From assembly GCA_036271875.1 (NCBI GenBank), contig DATAZU010000029.1:1-64000 (forward strand): a DNA stretch of 64,000 bases. The letters run 5' to 3'. Below are positions 1 through 10,210 of the stretch, one piece after another. The position numbers and the translations under genes were made by a program. The notes below the pieces were generated by a model. That model ran no database searches, had not been told where the DNA came from, and was given only the letters and a program-made list of their open reading frames with translations. Source of the stretch: Galbitalea sp036271875. Lineage in GTDB: Bacteria; Actinomycetota; Actinomycetes; Actinomycetales; Microbacteriaceae. Each line of letters begins with the position of its first letter. Within the stretch, counting starts at the first letter, position 1.

Positions 1-40
1 CGCAAATCGACATCCGGCCGAAGCCCGAAGTCGATTTGCG
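1..40. terminator. Perfect 11-bp hairpin at the window edge
   Basis: Bases 1-11 (CGCAAATCGAC) are exactly complementary to bases 30-40, with an 18-base loop; the stem may extend beyond the window. It lies just past the stop of the minus-strand DUF427 gene, so it can serve as that gene's terminator or be shared with a convergent gene outside the window. There is no clear T-run on the visible side. Confidence 0.45.
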
Positions 41-68
41 CCCTCTCGATGAAACGCCTCGGCGCCGA

Positions 69-392
69 CTACTCGGTGACCGAGACCTCTTTCCAGAACG
101 CGACGTAGTTCGAGAAGTCCTTGCCGACCTTCTCGATTCCGGTCGGGTACGGCGTCGGATACGACCATGCGCGATCCTGCAGCAACTTAGACGCCTGCCC
201 CGAGCCCGTCGAAGGGTCCTTGACGGAGAAGTACTGGCACTCGCCCTTCCAGGGGCAGGTGTACGGAGTGGGACTGTCGACCAGGTACTCGCTCTTGACA
301 CTCGACGGCGGGAAGTACCAGTTGCCCTCGATGGAAATCAGATCTTCTTTTGGCGCTTCCGCGATCACGGTGCCGTCGATTACTGCCTTCAT
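69..392 (-). CDS. DUF427 family protein carrying an in-frame repeat insertion
   Basis: This 107-residue protein has the pattern of the small DUF427 family: an N-terminal GTVIAEA strand, a GNWYFPP motif, then TPYTCPWKG and the C-terminal AWSYPTPYP segment. The biochemical role of the family is unknown. The ATG at 392 is preceded by a strong GGAGGA ribosome binding site. Between the conserved SVKD strand and the AWSYP segment lies a DPSTGSGQASK stretch encoded by a copy of the dispersed CCCTTCGAC repeat (198-216 on the plus strand). Family members normally have a short turn here, so the repeat appears to have lengthened a surface loop without breaking the frame. Confidence 0.85.
   Translation of the reverse strand: MKAVIDGTVIAEAPKEDLISIEGNWYFPPSSVKSEYLVDSPTPYTCPWKGECQYFSVKDPSTGSGQASKLLQDRAWSYPTPYPTGIEKVGKDFSNYVAFWKEVSVTE
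198..216 (-). repeat. Dispersed CCCTTCGAC-type repeat, copy 1 (inside DUF427 gene)
   Basis: On the minus strand this reads CCCTTCGACGGGCTCGGGG, the core of a repeat seen three more times at 14460, 16445 and 63069. This copy has one core and no clear chain of 18-base units. It is translated in frame as part of a loop of the DUF427 protein. Confidence 0.65.
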
Positions 393-443
393 TGCTCGTC
401 CTCCAGTCGCGCGAGCCGCATTCGTCCCGCCATACCCAAAACG

Positions 444-1001
444 CTAGGCGCCGAAGCCAAATTCCCGAAGGATCGGAATCTCCGTCGTACTGTCGAGCTC
501 CAGCGCAGTCTCGAGTTCCGACGCGCGGCCGGCGACGATCATTGCCCGTCCGCTCTCGGTGGCCGCGATCAGGTGCCGTGTCGCGCTCCGCAGTCCCGTG
601 AACGCCGCCGCAGCGGCTGCCGCCTCGGGTGAGTAGTAGTCGATGCCAACTTCGGCGAGCGACTCGATGATCGCGCCGCATCCGAGCAGGTCTTCGAGCG
701 CGAACCGCAGTGAGCCGTCGCTCCGCGGTTCCCCAGCCGCAATCAGCGCAACGCCGAATCGATCGCCCTTGCCGCCCTGTTGCTCGAGCGCCCAGCGAGC
801 GACGGCGCCGGCATTCGTGAGGCCACCCGCAATAACGATGGCAGGGTGATCGCTTAGCTCGCGACTGAGCGCCGGCGACGCTCCGAGGACATCAACCAGC
901 ACGACGACATCGACATCCGGCGCGATCGCACGAAGGCCCGCGATGCCCCAGTCGAATCGCACCTGGTACTGGCCCTGGCTGATCGCGTCGTTCGCCGTCA
1001 C
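444..1001 (-). CDS. ComB-like 2-phosphosulfolactate phosphatase family protein
   Basis: The 185-residue protein matches the ComB family. It opens with a VRFDWG strand, followed by a VVVLVDVLGAS segment (residues 33-43) and a central stretch corresponding to the family's glycine-rich phosphate-binding region. ComB enzymes hydrolyse 2-phospho-3-sulfolactate in coenzyme M synthesis, but actinobacterial members are usually orphan phosphatases of unknown substrate, and no other coenzyme M gene is visible. The start is GTG at 1001. TAGCGT at 1008-1013 on the minus strand ends six bases before it, so the transcript is probably leaderless. The gene diverges from the DUF1684 gene with only 30 bases between start codons. 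Confidence 0.75.
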   Translation of the reverse strand: MTANDAISQGQYQVRFDWGIAGLRAIAPDVDVVVLVDVLGASPALSRELSDHPAIVIAGGLTNAGAVARWALEQQGGKGDRFGVALIAAGEPRSDGSLRFALEDLLGCGAIIESLAEVGIDYYSPEAAAAAAAFTGLRSATRHLIAATESGRAMIVAGRASELETALELDSTTEIPILREFGFGA

Positions 1002-1031
1002 ACCCCAACGCTACAAGCCTAGGGTTGGACC
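1002..1031. promoter_or_regulatory. 30-base divergent leaderless promoter region
   Basis: TAGCGT (minus strand, 1008-1013) stands six bases from the GTG at 1001, and TAGGGT (plus strand, 1020-1025) stands six bases from the ATG at 1032. Both fit -10 boxes of leaderless transcripts. Each promoter's -35 region would have to lie inside the opposite gene, so the two promoters overlap back to back. Confidence 0.55.
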
Positions 1032-1646
1032 ATGACCGCACTCGAAGTCGTCGACTGGCGTCGACGCGTCTACGCCCTCTACGCGGAAATTCGTGCCACG
1101 AAGGATCCGAGCGCGGCACACGACCTGTGGCGTCGCACTCGCGACGACCTGTTCGCGACACATCCATCCACTCCGCTGCTGCCCGAGGACGAGGCGGCGT
1201 TCACGGGCTTGCCGGTGACCGACTACGACCCGGCCTGGCGGTTCGAGCTGGAGGTCACCCCCGGTGATGAACGTCATCTCGATGTCGAGACGGGAACGGA
1301 TGGCGTCGTGCCATTCGTGCTACTCGGCACCGTCGATGTCCCAGGGGTCGGGACGCTGGATGCCTGGCGCCTCGCCTCATACGGTGGTGGCGTATTCCTG
1401 CCGGTCAAGGATGCGCTGCACGGCAAGCACGGCGGCACCTACGGCGGTGGACGCTATCTGCTCGACACAATCAAGGGCGCCGACCTCGGGCCCGGCCGGA
1501 AGCCGGAGTCGATCATTCTCGACTTCAACTTCGCCTACAACCCGTCGTGCGCCTATGACCCCGAGTGGGCCTGCCCGCTCGCCCAACCGGGAAACACGAC
1601 CTCGGTCGAGATCCCGGTTGGCGAGCGATACTTCGGCAACTACTAG
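1032..1646 (+). CDS. DUF1684 family protein
   Basis: The 204-residue protein carries the C-terminal signature of DUF1684: a GGGRYLLDT strand, a KGADLG turn, then LDFNFAYNPSCAYDP and CPLAQPGN (residues about 140-190). The function of this family is not established; the conserved Asn, Cys and Asp residues suggest a binding or catalytic site. The ATG at 1032 is the natural start because a TAGGGT box ends six bases upstream. The stop codon TAG shares CTAG (1643-1646) with the stop of the convergent giant surface protein gene, leaving no room for a terminator. Confidence 0.85.
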   Translation: MTALEVVDWRRRVYALYAEIRATKDPSAAHDLWRRTRDDLFATHPSTPLLPEDEAAFTGLPVTDYDPAWRFELEVTPGDERHLDVETGTDGVVPFVLLGTVDVPGVGTLDAWRLASYGGGVFLPVKDALHGKHGGTYGGGRYLLDTIKGADLGPGRKPESIILDFNFAYNPSCAYDPEWACPLAQPGNTTSVEIPVGERYFGNY

Positions 1647-4600
1647 GCGTGCCTCGGGCGACGCTTCGGGCGACGCACGACGAACGCCACTCCCACGAAG
1701 ATCAGGCCGAACAGCAGCATCACGAAACCGAGCAGCAGACTTCCGCCCACCTCGACACCGGTGACACCCAGCACCTTGGTGTCGAGCACCATTGCGCTTG
1801 AGTCAACCGACATGGGAGCGTCGGTGGATGGGTCGGGTGAACGACCCGTCATCGTTGCAGTGTTCGTGATCGCACCAATCGGTGCGGTCTTCAGCGCGAA
1901 AGCGGTGAGGATGACATTCGGCGCGCTCTCCTGGTAGGTCAGGGGGCGATCGAGCGTGCAGGTGACCGTCCCGCCGCCGCCATCCTGGTTCACGGCGGTA
2001 AGGGTGCAATTGCTCCAGTCGGGCATCCCCGCCGCGGCCGGAATTGTTTCGACCTTGGTGACGTGGAGGGTGGCCGGGATGGGGTCAGTGAGAACCGCAT
2101 CCACGACCGGGCCGAGCCCGGCATCCTTCGATGTGATCGTGTACGTGAACGGAACGCCCGCCTTGATGATGCTGACGCTCGCCGTCTTAGTTATTGCGAT
2201 GTTGGTGGGCTGCACCGACGTGCAGTCCGGGCTCGCCGCCGGGTAGCCGACCGTCAGCGTGCGGTGCGGGTTGATGCTGAACGTGATCAGCGGGTTGCTC
2301 CGCAGGCCATAGCTCGGCAGGGTCGGGTCAAGGATGAGACCGTTCCAGTCCGGCGTTTCGCCCGGAAGTGCGAGTCGGTAGCCCGGCCATGCTGTGCCGT
2401 TTCCCGACGAGTCGACGGCCGCTCCGGGCCACAGCAGGGTGCCGGTGACCGGACCGTTCGTCGGGATCGGCACGCTGTCCGCGTGGACGAAGGTCCCATC
2501 GCTGTCGGCCCACCTGACGTTCAGCGTGTGGTTGCTGACATCCAGGTTGTGCGCGTTGATGGAGTACTGCAGGTACGGCGCATCCTTCACACAGACGGAT
2601 GTTGCGGTCACGTCGATCCACTTGACCGGGACATCCGCAGTTGACGAGTCGCCATCGATTCGCGGATCGGTCGAGGTGACGGTGGCCGTGTTGTCGATCT
2701 CGTCCTGGGCAATCGTGTCGAGCACAGTCACGTGAAGCGTGATGGTGGGGGCCGAGTCGCCGGAATCCAGGATGCCGCCGAGCAGGCAGTCGAGAGTCCC
2801 GCCGTAATTGTCGGGGTCGGCTCCCGTAACGCTGCAGGTGTCCCAGCCGCTCGAGTCAACACTCGTGACGTCGAGGGTTGCATCAATCGGATCGGTAACC
2901 TCGACACCGGGAGCATCGAGCGGTCCGAGGTTGTTCACATCGAGCGTGTACGTATAGGACGCCGAACCCTCGGTGAGTGTGGTCGACGCCTGCTTCAGGA
3001 TGTGCAGTTTGCCTACCTCGAAGGTGTTATCGATCGCGACGGTTGCGGGAACGAGCAGGCTAGAGTCCACGATCGTCACTTCTCCATCGCTCGGCGACAT
3101 CGTCGAGGCGACCGCGAAGCCGGCATCCGTCTCGTTGATGGCGCAGGTGGCGCCGTCGAGCAGGCCGTCGATCTCAGCCGAATAGCCGTTACCGGCATTG
3201 AGTGACACCGTCGCATCCGCACCGAGTTCGATCGGAACGACCGTGCCGTCGGCGACGTAGCTGCAGGTTACCGCTGCGGTGTACGTACCGGAGCCGAATC
3301 GCGCCACGGCGTCGGATGTACCCAGGCGGTTCTTGTCGATGACCAGCGATCCGGTGCCGAACGTGTTCGTAATCGTCACGTCGCTGGTACCGTCGGCCGG
3401 AATCGTTGACGGCGTGATCGCGCTGACGACCGAGTTGGTCGCCCCGCCAGTGGCCGTCTCGACGACGCCACAGTTCGCGCCGGCGATGAGGCCGGTCACG
3501 GTCGCCGTGTAGCCGCCGGCCGCCGAGAGCTCGACTTCTCCGGAGTTCGGCAGCGGGATGGTCATCGTGACACCGTCCTTGACCCAGGTGCAGGTGACGG
3601 TCGCTTCGTAGGTGGTCGCCCCATAGTTCTGGATCGCACCGTCGGCCACATTGATGACCTTGGTGATCTTGAGGCTGCCCTTCGAGAAGGTGTTGGTGAT
3701 GTTTGTGGTGACCAGCCCCGTGGTCTGCCGGCCGGTCGGGCCGACGATCAAAACCGTTGCGGGTCCGGATGATGAGGTCGCGCCTCCGGCATCCGTCTCG
3801 TTCACGGCGCAGCTGGTGCCGACGGGGAAGATCGGCGCGAGCGTAATGGTCTGGCCACCGTAGATCGTCGTGGGTGTGTCAGCACCCACCGAACTGCTGT
3901 CGTACAGTGTCTGGCCCCGGTAGGTGCAGACAGCTGTCACGGTGAACGGGCCGCTGCCGTAGGTAATCGGGCCGGCGTCCGACACCGACTTCATGATTGC
4001 CAGCTGGCCACCCGCGTACGTGTTGGTCACGACTGCGGTGTGGTTTGATCCCGCGGCGAGCGGAACCGTGATCGTGCCGCCCTCCGACGTCGACACCGAC
4101 GAGCCGCCGTCGATGGATGCCGCGATGGAGGTGGCGTTATCCGAGTCGGTCTCGATGAGCGAGCAGACCGCGTCAACAGGAAGGTTGTCGATCTCGTTCG
4201 ACTCACCGTTGCTCAGCGAGAACGTCATCGTCGTCGACCCACCCGGCAGCGTGACCGGGAAGATCGTCGCGCCGTTGTTCACGGTGCAGGACAGGCTGAA
4301 CGCGAACGGCCCGAACGACCCGATCGCGTTGGTCGAAACGTGCTTGGTGACGGTGAGGCTCGTGGTGCCGTAGGTGTTCGTTACCGTGACCTGCTGGCCG
4401 GACGGCACCGCGATCGCGGACGAGCCGGCCGCGCTGACTGTCACGAGTCCGGCGGTTCCCATGCCATTCGCTGGCGAGTAGCCGACCGCGCTCGCACCGC
4501 TCGCCGATTCGACGACCTGGCAGACCGATCCGACCGGGAGTCCGTCGAGACGGGTTGAATACGGCACGGTAGACGCGTTGTTCACGATCAGTGCGCCGTT

Positions 4601-7600
4601 GTTCGGCAGGGTGAGCTGGACACCGTCGACCGCGCACGTCGCGGTCATCGAGTATGAAACCGGCGCAAACGACGAACTCGCTCCGGTGATGAGCTTGTTG
4701 ACCTGGATGGCCCCGGTCGCGATCTCGACCCCGGCCTTGACTGGCTCGACCGTGAACGGCGCTGCCGATGCGAACTGCGCGAACGCACCGAAGGTATTCC
4801 AGGCGAACGAGGTCGCCGAGGGAACGGTAGTCGGAACGCGATTGTCGCCGGATGTCTGGGTCGGAGCGTTCAGCGTCTCGTAGTTGACCTTGAGTGTTGC
4901 CGCTGGCGGCAGCACTCCGCCGCTCAGCGCGCTGAAGTTGAAGGTGAAGCGAATCGCTGTGACCTTGCTGTAGTTCGCGGGCGACAAGCCGGGGCCATTC
5001 AGCCAGACGGTCGTCGAGCAAGTCTGGTTGGAGTTGTAGTTCGGGCACGGATTCGCCGACGTCGAAACCTCCCAGGTCATGGTGGTCCCGGCTGACAGCG
5101 AGTCGGTGATGAGGTTCACATCGCCGTCGAATTGCGGCGTGTACGTGGATCCGCGAGATGTTGTCGTGCGCATGAGCGTGTCGCCGGCGTGCGGCAGCAC
5201 GTCCGCGACGGTCAGCGCGGTCGACGGGATGTTGCCTCCGTTGACCACCTGCAGCTTCCACAGGTCGGTGCCTCCGACCACCGTATTAGCAGCGCACGGC
5301 GTGCGATAGAACCCATCGGTGTCGGAGACGCACGGAGTGGATGAGCTGACCACGTTGGTGGCGCCCGACGTCGAGTTGCCCAACGAGTCCACGTTGCCCT
5401 TGACGCCCTTGAAGGTCGTGATGGCGGCGGCGGAGAGCACGGTGACGAAGTTCGTTGTCGCGCAGGTCGTGCCCGCGAGAGTGAAGCTCTGCCCGTTGCC
5501 GGAGCTGTTCGTGCACGATGCCAGCGTCTGGTCCGACCCGAAGGTGAATTTGTTCGTCACGTGGCCATAGGTCGCCTGCAGACCGGGCGTCACCTGGAGG
5601 CTCAACACGACCTGGTACACCTCGCCGGGCGCGAGTTGCGCACCGGCCGGCCAGGCGAACGAGATCTGGCGTGTAGTCGCGTTGTAGCTCTGGGTTGGAG
5701 TGGAGGTCAGCTGGCCGCCTGCCGAATCCGTGTACGTCGGCACGGCGGTCGGGTCGAACAGCAGCGGGCCGCCGGCGGACAGACTCGCGTCGATCGGCAG
5801 CTGGTCGACGATCGTCGGGTTTTTGAGGTAGCCGGTTCCCGTGTTCGTGAACTGCAACGTCCAGTTCACGAATTGACCTGCTGGCGTCGTCGAAACCGAC
5901 GGCGTCTTGACGACATCGACTGTAAAGGTTCCGGGATCGAGCGTCATGAAGGTGGTCGCGGGCGAGGTCGCAGTGCCGAAGACGGGGTGGTGCGAGGTCA
6001 CGCTGATCGTATTGGGAACCGTGCCCGTGAATGTCTGGCCCGCGAGGTAGGTCGGCTTGAGGTCGGCAACCAGTGGCACCGAGGCGGTCCAGGCCGCAGC
6101 GGGCGCCGTATTCGAGAAGATCGAGCCATCCGCCTTTGTGAAAATCACGCGAAGGCCCGTGACGTGGGCGGCGGTCACGCCAGCGGGAAGTGCGTTTGAC
6201 GGGGTTGTCGTGAAGGCGGTCGGAATTCCGGTTGTCCAGGTCGTCGCGCCATCGACCTCGGCGTCGATCTCGATCTGGTTTGAGCCGAGCGGGGCGGCAA
6301 TCGTGCCGATCGACTTCAGCGTGAAGGCTTGCCAGAACGTGGCCGATGTGTTGTCCGGATTCTGCCCGCTGTCGGTGATGACCACCCTGTCGGATGCCGC
6401 ATCCGAACCGTTGGATGATGCGCCAAGAGTGACAGCGACATCCGCGTTCCGATTGGTCTCGAGGATGGTCGAAGAGCCGCCAGACACCAGGCCCATGGTC
6501 TTGGACGCCAGGACCTTGATCGCTCCAACCGTGAGGTTGACCGTCGCAGCCTTCGAGTCGTAGATGTTGGTGTCAGGAAGGACGTCGTCGTAGTCCTGCG
6601 TAAAGCTGTTGTTCGCGACGGCGAGCGGCCCGGCGATGTTCGTCGGCGTCGACTGGGTCGATGTGCTGCGCGTGGTCTGGCGCAACCGCGTTCCGACGAC
6701 GATGGTGCCCTTACCCGCCGAGGCAATCGTGCCGCCGTTTAACGTCGAGGTGGAGGCGAACAGAACGCTGAAGCCGACAACATTCGTGAACGTGCTCGGC
6801 GTGATGAGCGCGTTGACCTCTGCGGCGTTGATGAGAACCGGCACTGTCGTCGAGGTGATGCCGGTCGCCGGGTCGTACTTCTCGAAGACGATCGACGACA
6901 CTGCCAAGGTGCTGCCGGACGGCGGTGTGACCGTCAGGCCTGTGATGTCGAAGTCCTCAAACGGGTTCGTCGCCGGGCTGTATGTTGCCGAGGTGAACGG
7001 GTTTACCGTCTCGCCCTTGATGCTGCCGTTGTCGTTGTTCGCGCAGGCAGCGGGATTTGCTGTCGCACACGGCATCGGGTCGGTGACACGCATGTCCCAC
7101 GCGTGAGCGACGGATGCGTTGGTCGCCGTCAGCGTGTAGCTGTTGGCAGGGTAGTTCGCGACGGGCACGTCACCCGGGTTCGGAATTGCGAGGGCGGGAA
7201 TTGTGACCAACTTGGTGCTGGTGATCGCCGGAGTTGGGTCGATGATGTCGATGCTGTCGGCTGCGCCGTCTGTGACGGTTCCGGAACTCGTCGCGTACGT
7301 GCCGTATGCCGTGTTCACAACGACACCGTCGTCCGAACTGTTGTATGTGCGACCCTGAACGACCCACGGGTTGGCGGTGGTGCCCGTGGTGTCACGAAGG
7401 GTGTTGCGGATCGTGAAGGTAAGGGTGATCGGGCGACCCGTCGGGCTGCTCGCGAGGCCGGACCCGACGGCCGGGTCGAGAGGGTCATGGCTCGTGGCGC
7501 GAAGCGCGTCGTCGGGAACAATCGTCAGCTTGACGCCGACGGTGCTCGCGCTCTGTGCGGTGGTCAGCGTCACACCCGGGAAGCTGCCCTGGCACGGCGC

Positions 7601-10210
7601 GGCCACGGTGCAGGTGGTGAGCGGAGTCCAAGTCTCGGTCCCGGTTGTCGAGTTCCAGGCGAGCAACTGCACGCTGGTGACCTCATCGAAGGCAATCAGC
7701 GGGTCCGTCGTCGCAGTGATCGGATTGATCTTCGTGAGGTCGAACGCCTGGAAGACGGAGTTCGCCACGGTGACCGAAGGGTCTGCCGCGTTGGTCGGAT
7801 CCGAGGGGTCGCTGATGGTGGCGCTCGTTGCGCCATCCAGCTGAGTGCCCCACGAGATCGTTGCCGTGCGGGTCTGGTTGCTCTGGGACTGAACCGTCGC
7901 CGATCCGCTCGTTAGCTGCCATACCTTGGAGAGGATGGTGCCATTGTCGCCGCCGGGAAGCACCTTAACCGGCCCGGGTGCCGAGGCACTCGAGGCTCCG
8001 CTAATCGTTTCGGTGCCCGTGCTGGTGGGGATGGTCGCGGTGCCATTGGACGTTGTCTTGTTCGTGTAAGTGACGGGCGAACCGACGGCCGCCGTGTTGC
8101 CGGTGCCGTCGCGCAGAGTACTGCGGGCTTCGAAGGCGATGGCCGGCGTGACCGAGGAACTGAGCGAGAAACCGTTGGGGTTTTCGAAGTCGAACATGAG
8201 GCCGACGATGGTGCCCGATGGTGCGGGCAGAAGGGTGTTGTAGAAGACGGCCGCAGATGTTGCATCCACGAGCGGAAGTGCGATCCAGGTGGAGCCGTCC
8301 GTGGTGTAGCTGACCTGCAGGGTGGAACCGAGCGGAACCTGAGTCGGAGCGATTCCGACGGCATTGAAGGCGTTCCAATAGTCGGTCGCGCTGCCCGTCT
8401 GGATGTCCTTGATGATGATCGAGGTCGGCGGCAGGAAGCCCGCACTCGAGGTGACGGCTGTCTTCAGCTGGACCGTGCTGTGGCCGCCCGACGCGATGGC
8501 CGCGGTTGGCGTGACCGTCTTCGTTTCGTTAATCACGATCTGCGGCGCGAGAACGGACAGTGTCGCCGGCGCGGTGACCGGGGTCGCGGTTCCCGCGTCG
8601 TTCGCGCCGCCGACCGTCACGTGATTGACCAGCGAGACCGTGGAAGCCGGGTTGGTGTTTTCGTCACCGTCAACGTTCACGGTGAAGGCGATGCCCGCCG
8701 TTGCTCCCGCAGCGATCGCACCCGTGTAGGTGATCACGAAGCCCGTGATGTATTGGCCGGGAGCCAGGGCAGGCGTCGCCGGCATCCCGCTCGTGAAGTC
8801 GGGCGAGGTCGGAGCGGTTCCGGCATTTACGGTCCAGACGATGCTCGCATCCGTCGCTCCGGATGGCCAGCTGCTCGCCCCGGTGAAGCCGCCGAATGAG
8901 ACCAGCGATGTGAAGAAGCTGCCGCCGGTCGGCTCGCCGACCGTCATGGTAGACAGCGGTCCGTTCGACGCGTTGCCCGCCGTGATCAGAGCAACGCTGG
9001 AGGTGCCAGCGGCGATCGTCGACGGTGTGAATGACTTCGTCGCGGTCACCTTGGCGTTGAGGCCGGTCACGACGTAGGTGGCGGTCGCGGTCTTGGTGAC
9101 CGGAGTCTGCCCAGGCACGACAACGGTGGCCGACGCGATGTTGGTATCGGTCGCTCCGAGCACGAGCGAAGTACCGCCCGCGCGAGTGGCGGCGCGTTGC
9201 GCCAGGTTCAGGATCGCACCCCCCGCGGTGCCGATCGCGGTAAGAGCCGCGGTGCCCGTCGACGATTCGAAAGTAAAGCGGAGGCCCTCGACCTGTCCTG
9301 CGGTCACGCCGGCAGGCAGTGCGATGGACGATGGAGTCTCGGCAGTTGTGCCGGTGACCCATGAACCCGCGACATAGGCATCCACAAAGACCTCATCGGC
9401 GCCCTGCGGCAGCGTCACAATACCGAACGACGAGAAATCCACGTTCTGGAACGGACTGGATGCGCTGGTCGGATCGGACGGATCCTGCAGCACGATCGAG
9501 GTCGCGAGCGCGTTCGAGGTGTTCTGCGCTGTCAGCGTTGCCGAGGATGCCGCGCCAACCTTGAACTGCGCGCTCGACGGCGCCCAGGCCTTCGTGACCG
9601 CGGCGTTGACGTTGACGGGAACCGTTACGGTCACGTTCTGCGAGCTGTCGACGCGGTCGGCGTCATCCGCCGTCACGTATGCCGGGTTGGGGACGGCGAT
9701 GCCGTTCGATCCGAAGTCGGGCGAGAGCCCAGCCGGCACCGACATGCTGATCTGCACCGTGTAGCCGTCACCGGCGGCGATTCCGTGGGCCCCTCCGACC
9801 TCGAGGAAGCCGAGCGTCAGGGTGCGGTTGTTCGGCCCGCCCCAGCTCGAGGTGTAGCTCGCTCCAGCCTCCGGCGGTGTCACCGCCACGGTCGAGTTGA
9901 GCGTCAGGGCGTTGAACTGCGCGGGGATAACGTCAGTCAGCGTCGCGTTTGTGCACTCGGCCGAGGAGCAGTCGACCGTGATCGAGTAGGTGAAGGAGTC
10001 GCCCGGTCCGTCGGCCGGATGGTCAACAGCCTGCGAGATGTCGAGGACCGCGGTCGAGTCTGCAGCCGCTGGAGCGGCAAACGCGGGCGACACCACGGCG
10101 CCTGCGATCAGCGCGACAACAACGGAGGCCGCCGCCACGAGCCGGGACAGGCGGCGTTTTCGAGGTCCTCGAAGACCGTCTACAGACATGCCAAGACCGC
10201 TGAAAAACAC
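1643..10210 (-). CDS. Giant DUF11/DUF5979 repeat surface protein, C-terminally anchored
   Basis: At 2855 residues this is the largest gene in the window. The N-terminus has a basic RKRR stretch and a hydrophobic signal segment (residues about 17-46, cleavage likely after AFA). The body is a chain of beta-sandwich repeats rich in Thr, Ser and Val. DUF11-like domains occur near residues 50-190, 2400-2520 and 2670-2800, and about five DUF5979-type repeats at 1830-2400 each end in a (V/I)TNT(F/Y)-like strand. The C-terminus has LGVTG (2814-2818), a hydrophobic helix and a basic RRPKRRPRHA tail, the layout of a sortase substrate, although LGVTG deviates from LPXTG and LAXTG. The likely role is a cell-surface stalk or adhesin. 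The GTG at 10210 has a GGGAG site four bases upstream; an ATG at 10189 is an alternative. Confidence 0.85.
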   Translation of the reverse strand: MFFSGLGMSVDGLRGPRKRRLSRLVAAASVVVALIAGAVVSPAFAAPAAADSTAVLDISQAVDHPADGPGDSFTYSITVDCSSAECTNATLTDVIPAQFNALTLNSTVAVTPPEAGASYTSSWGGPNNRTLTLGFLEVGGAHGIAAGDGYTVQISMSVPAGLSPDFGSNGIAVPNPAYVTADDADRVDSSQNVTVTVPVNVNAAVTKAWAPSSAQFKVGAASSATLTAQNTSNALATSIVLQDPSDPTSASSPFQNVDFSSFGIVTLPQGADEVFVDAYVAGSWVTGTTAETPSSIALPAGVTAGQVEGLRFTFESSTGTAALTAIGTAGGAILNLAQRAATRAGGTSLVLGATDTNIASATVVVPGQTPVTKTATATYVVTGLNAKVTATKSFTPSTIAAGTSSVALITAGNASNGPLSTMTVGEPTGGSFFTSLVSFGGFTGASSWPSGATDASIVWTVNAGTAPTSPDFTSGMPATPALAPGQYITGFVITYTGAIAAGATAGIAFTVNVDGDENTNPASTVSLVNHVTVGGANDAGTATPVTAPATLSVLAPQIVINETKTVTPTAAIASGGHSTVQLKTAVTSSAGFLPPTSIIIKDIQTGSATDYWNAFNAVGIAPTQVPLGSTLQVSYTTDGSTWIALPLVDATSAAVFYNTLLPAPSGTIVGLMFDFENPNGFSLSSSVTPAIAFEARSTLRDGTGNTAAVGSPVTYTNKTTSNGTATIPTSTGTETISGASSASAPGPVKVLPGGDNGTILSKVWQLTSGSATVQSQSNQTRTATISWGTQLDGATSATISDPSDPTNAADPSVTVANSVFQAFDLTKINPITATTDPLIAFDEVTSVQLLAWNSTTGTETWTPLTTCTVAAPCQGSFPGVTLTTAQSASTVGVKLTIVPDDALRATSHDPLDPAVGSGLASSPTGRPITLTFTIRNTLRDTTGTTANPWVVQGRTYNSSDDGVVVNTAYGTYATSSGTVTDGAADSIDIIDPTPAITSTKLVTIPALAIPNPGDVPVANYPANSYTLTATNASVAHAWDMRVTDPMPCATANPAACANNDNGSIKGETVNPFTSATYSPATNPFEDFDITGLTVTPPSGSTLAVSSIVFEKYDPATGITSTTVPVLINAAEVNALITPSTFTNVVGFSVLFASTSTLNGGTIASAGKGTIVVGTRLRQTTRSTSTQSTPTNIAGPLAVANNSFTQDYDDVLPDTNIYDSKAATVNLTVGAIKVLASKTMGLVSGGSSTILETNRNADVAVTLGASSNGSDAASDRVVITDSGQNPDNTSATFWQAFTLKSIGTIAAPLGSNQIEIDAEVDGATTWTTGIPTAFTTTPSNALPAGVTAAHVTGLRVIFTKADGSIFSNTAPAAAWTASVPLVADLKPTYLAGQTFTGTVPNTISVTSHHPVFGTATSPATTFMTLDPGTFTVDVVKTPSVSTTPAGQFVNWTLQFTNTGTGYLKNPTIVDQLPIDASLSAGGPLLFDPTAVPTYTDSAGGQLTSTPTQSYNATTRQISFAWPAGAQLAPGEVYQVVLSLQVTPGLQATYGHVTNKFTFGSDQTLASCTNSSGNGQSFTLAGTTCATTNFVTVLSAAAITTFKGVKGNVDSLGNSTSGATNVVSSSTPCVSDTDGFYRTPCAANTVVGGTDLWKLQVVNGGNIPSTALTVADVLPHAGDTLMRTTTSRGSTYTPQFDGDVNLITDSLSAGTTMTWEVSTSANPCPNYNSNQTCSTTVWLNGPGLSPANYSKVTAIRFTFNFSALSGGVLPPAATLKVNYETLNAPTQTSGDNRVPTTVPSATSFAWNTFGAFAQFASAAPFTVEPVKAGVEIATGAIQVNKLITGASSSFAPVSYSMTATCAVDGVQLTLPNNGALIVNNASTVPYSTRLDGLPVGSVCQVVESASGASAVGYSPANGMGTAGLVTVSAAGSSAIAVPSGQQVTVTNTYGTTSLTVTKHVSTNAIGSFGPFAFSLSCTVNNGATIFPVTLPGGSTTMTFSLSNGESNEIDNLPVDAVCSLIETDSDNATSIAASIDGGSSVSTSEGGTITVPLAAGSNHTAVVTNTYAGGQLAIMKSVSDAGPITYGSGPFTVTAVCTYRGQTLYDSSSVGADTPTTIYGGQTITLAPIFPVGTSCAVNETDAGGATSSSGPATVLIVGPTGRQTTGLVTTNITNTFSKGSLKITKVINVADGAIQNYGATTYEATVTCTWVKDGVTMTIPLPNSGEVELSAAGGYTATVTGLIAGANCGVVETATGGATNSVVSAITPSTIPADGTSDVTITNTFGTGSLVIDKNRLGTSDAVARFGSGTYTAAVTCSYVADGTVVPIELGADATVSLNAGNGYSAEIDGLLDGATCAINETDAGFAVASTMSPSDGEVTIVDSSLLVPATVAIDNTFEVGKLHILKQASTTLTEGSASYTYTLDVNNLGPLDAPGVEVTDPIDATLDVTSVDSSGWDTCSVTGADPDNYGGTLDCLLGGILDSGDSAPTITLHVTVLDTIAQDEIDNTATVTSTDPRIDGDSSTADVPVKWIDVTATSVCVKDAPYLQYSINAHNLDVSNHTLNVRWADSDGTFVHADSVPIPTNGPVTGTLLWPGAAVDSSGNGTAWPGYRLALPGETPDWNGLILDPTLPSYGLRSNPLITFSINPHRTLTVGYPAASPDCTSVQPTNIAITKTASVSIIKAGVPFTYTITSKDAGLGPVVDAVLTDPIPATLHVTKVETIPAAAGMPDWSNCTLTAVNQDGGGGTVTCTLDRPLTYQESAPNVILTAFALKTAPIGAITNTATMTGRSPDPSTDAPMSVDSSAMVLDTKVLGVTGVEVGGSLLLGFVMLLFGLIFVGVAFVVRRPKRRPRHA

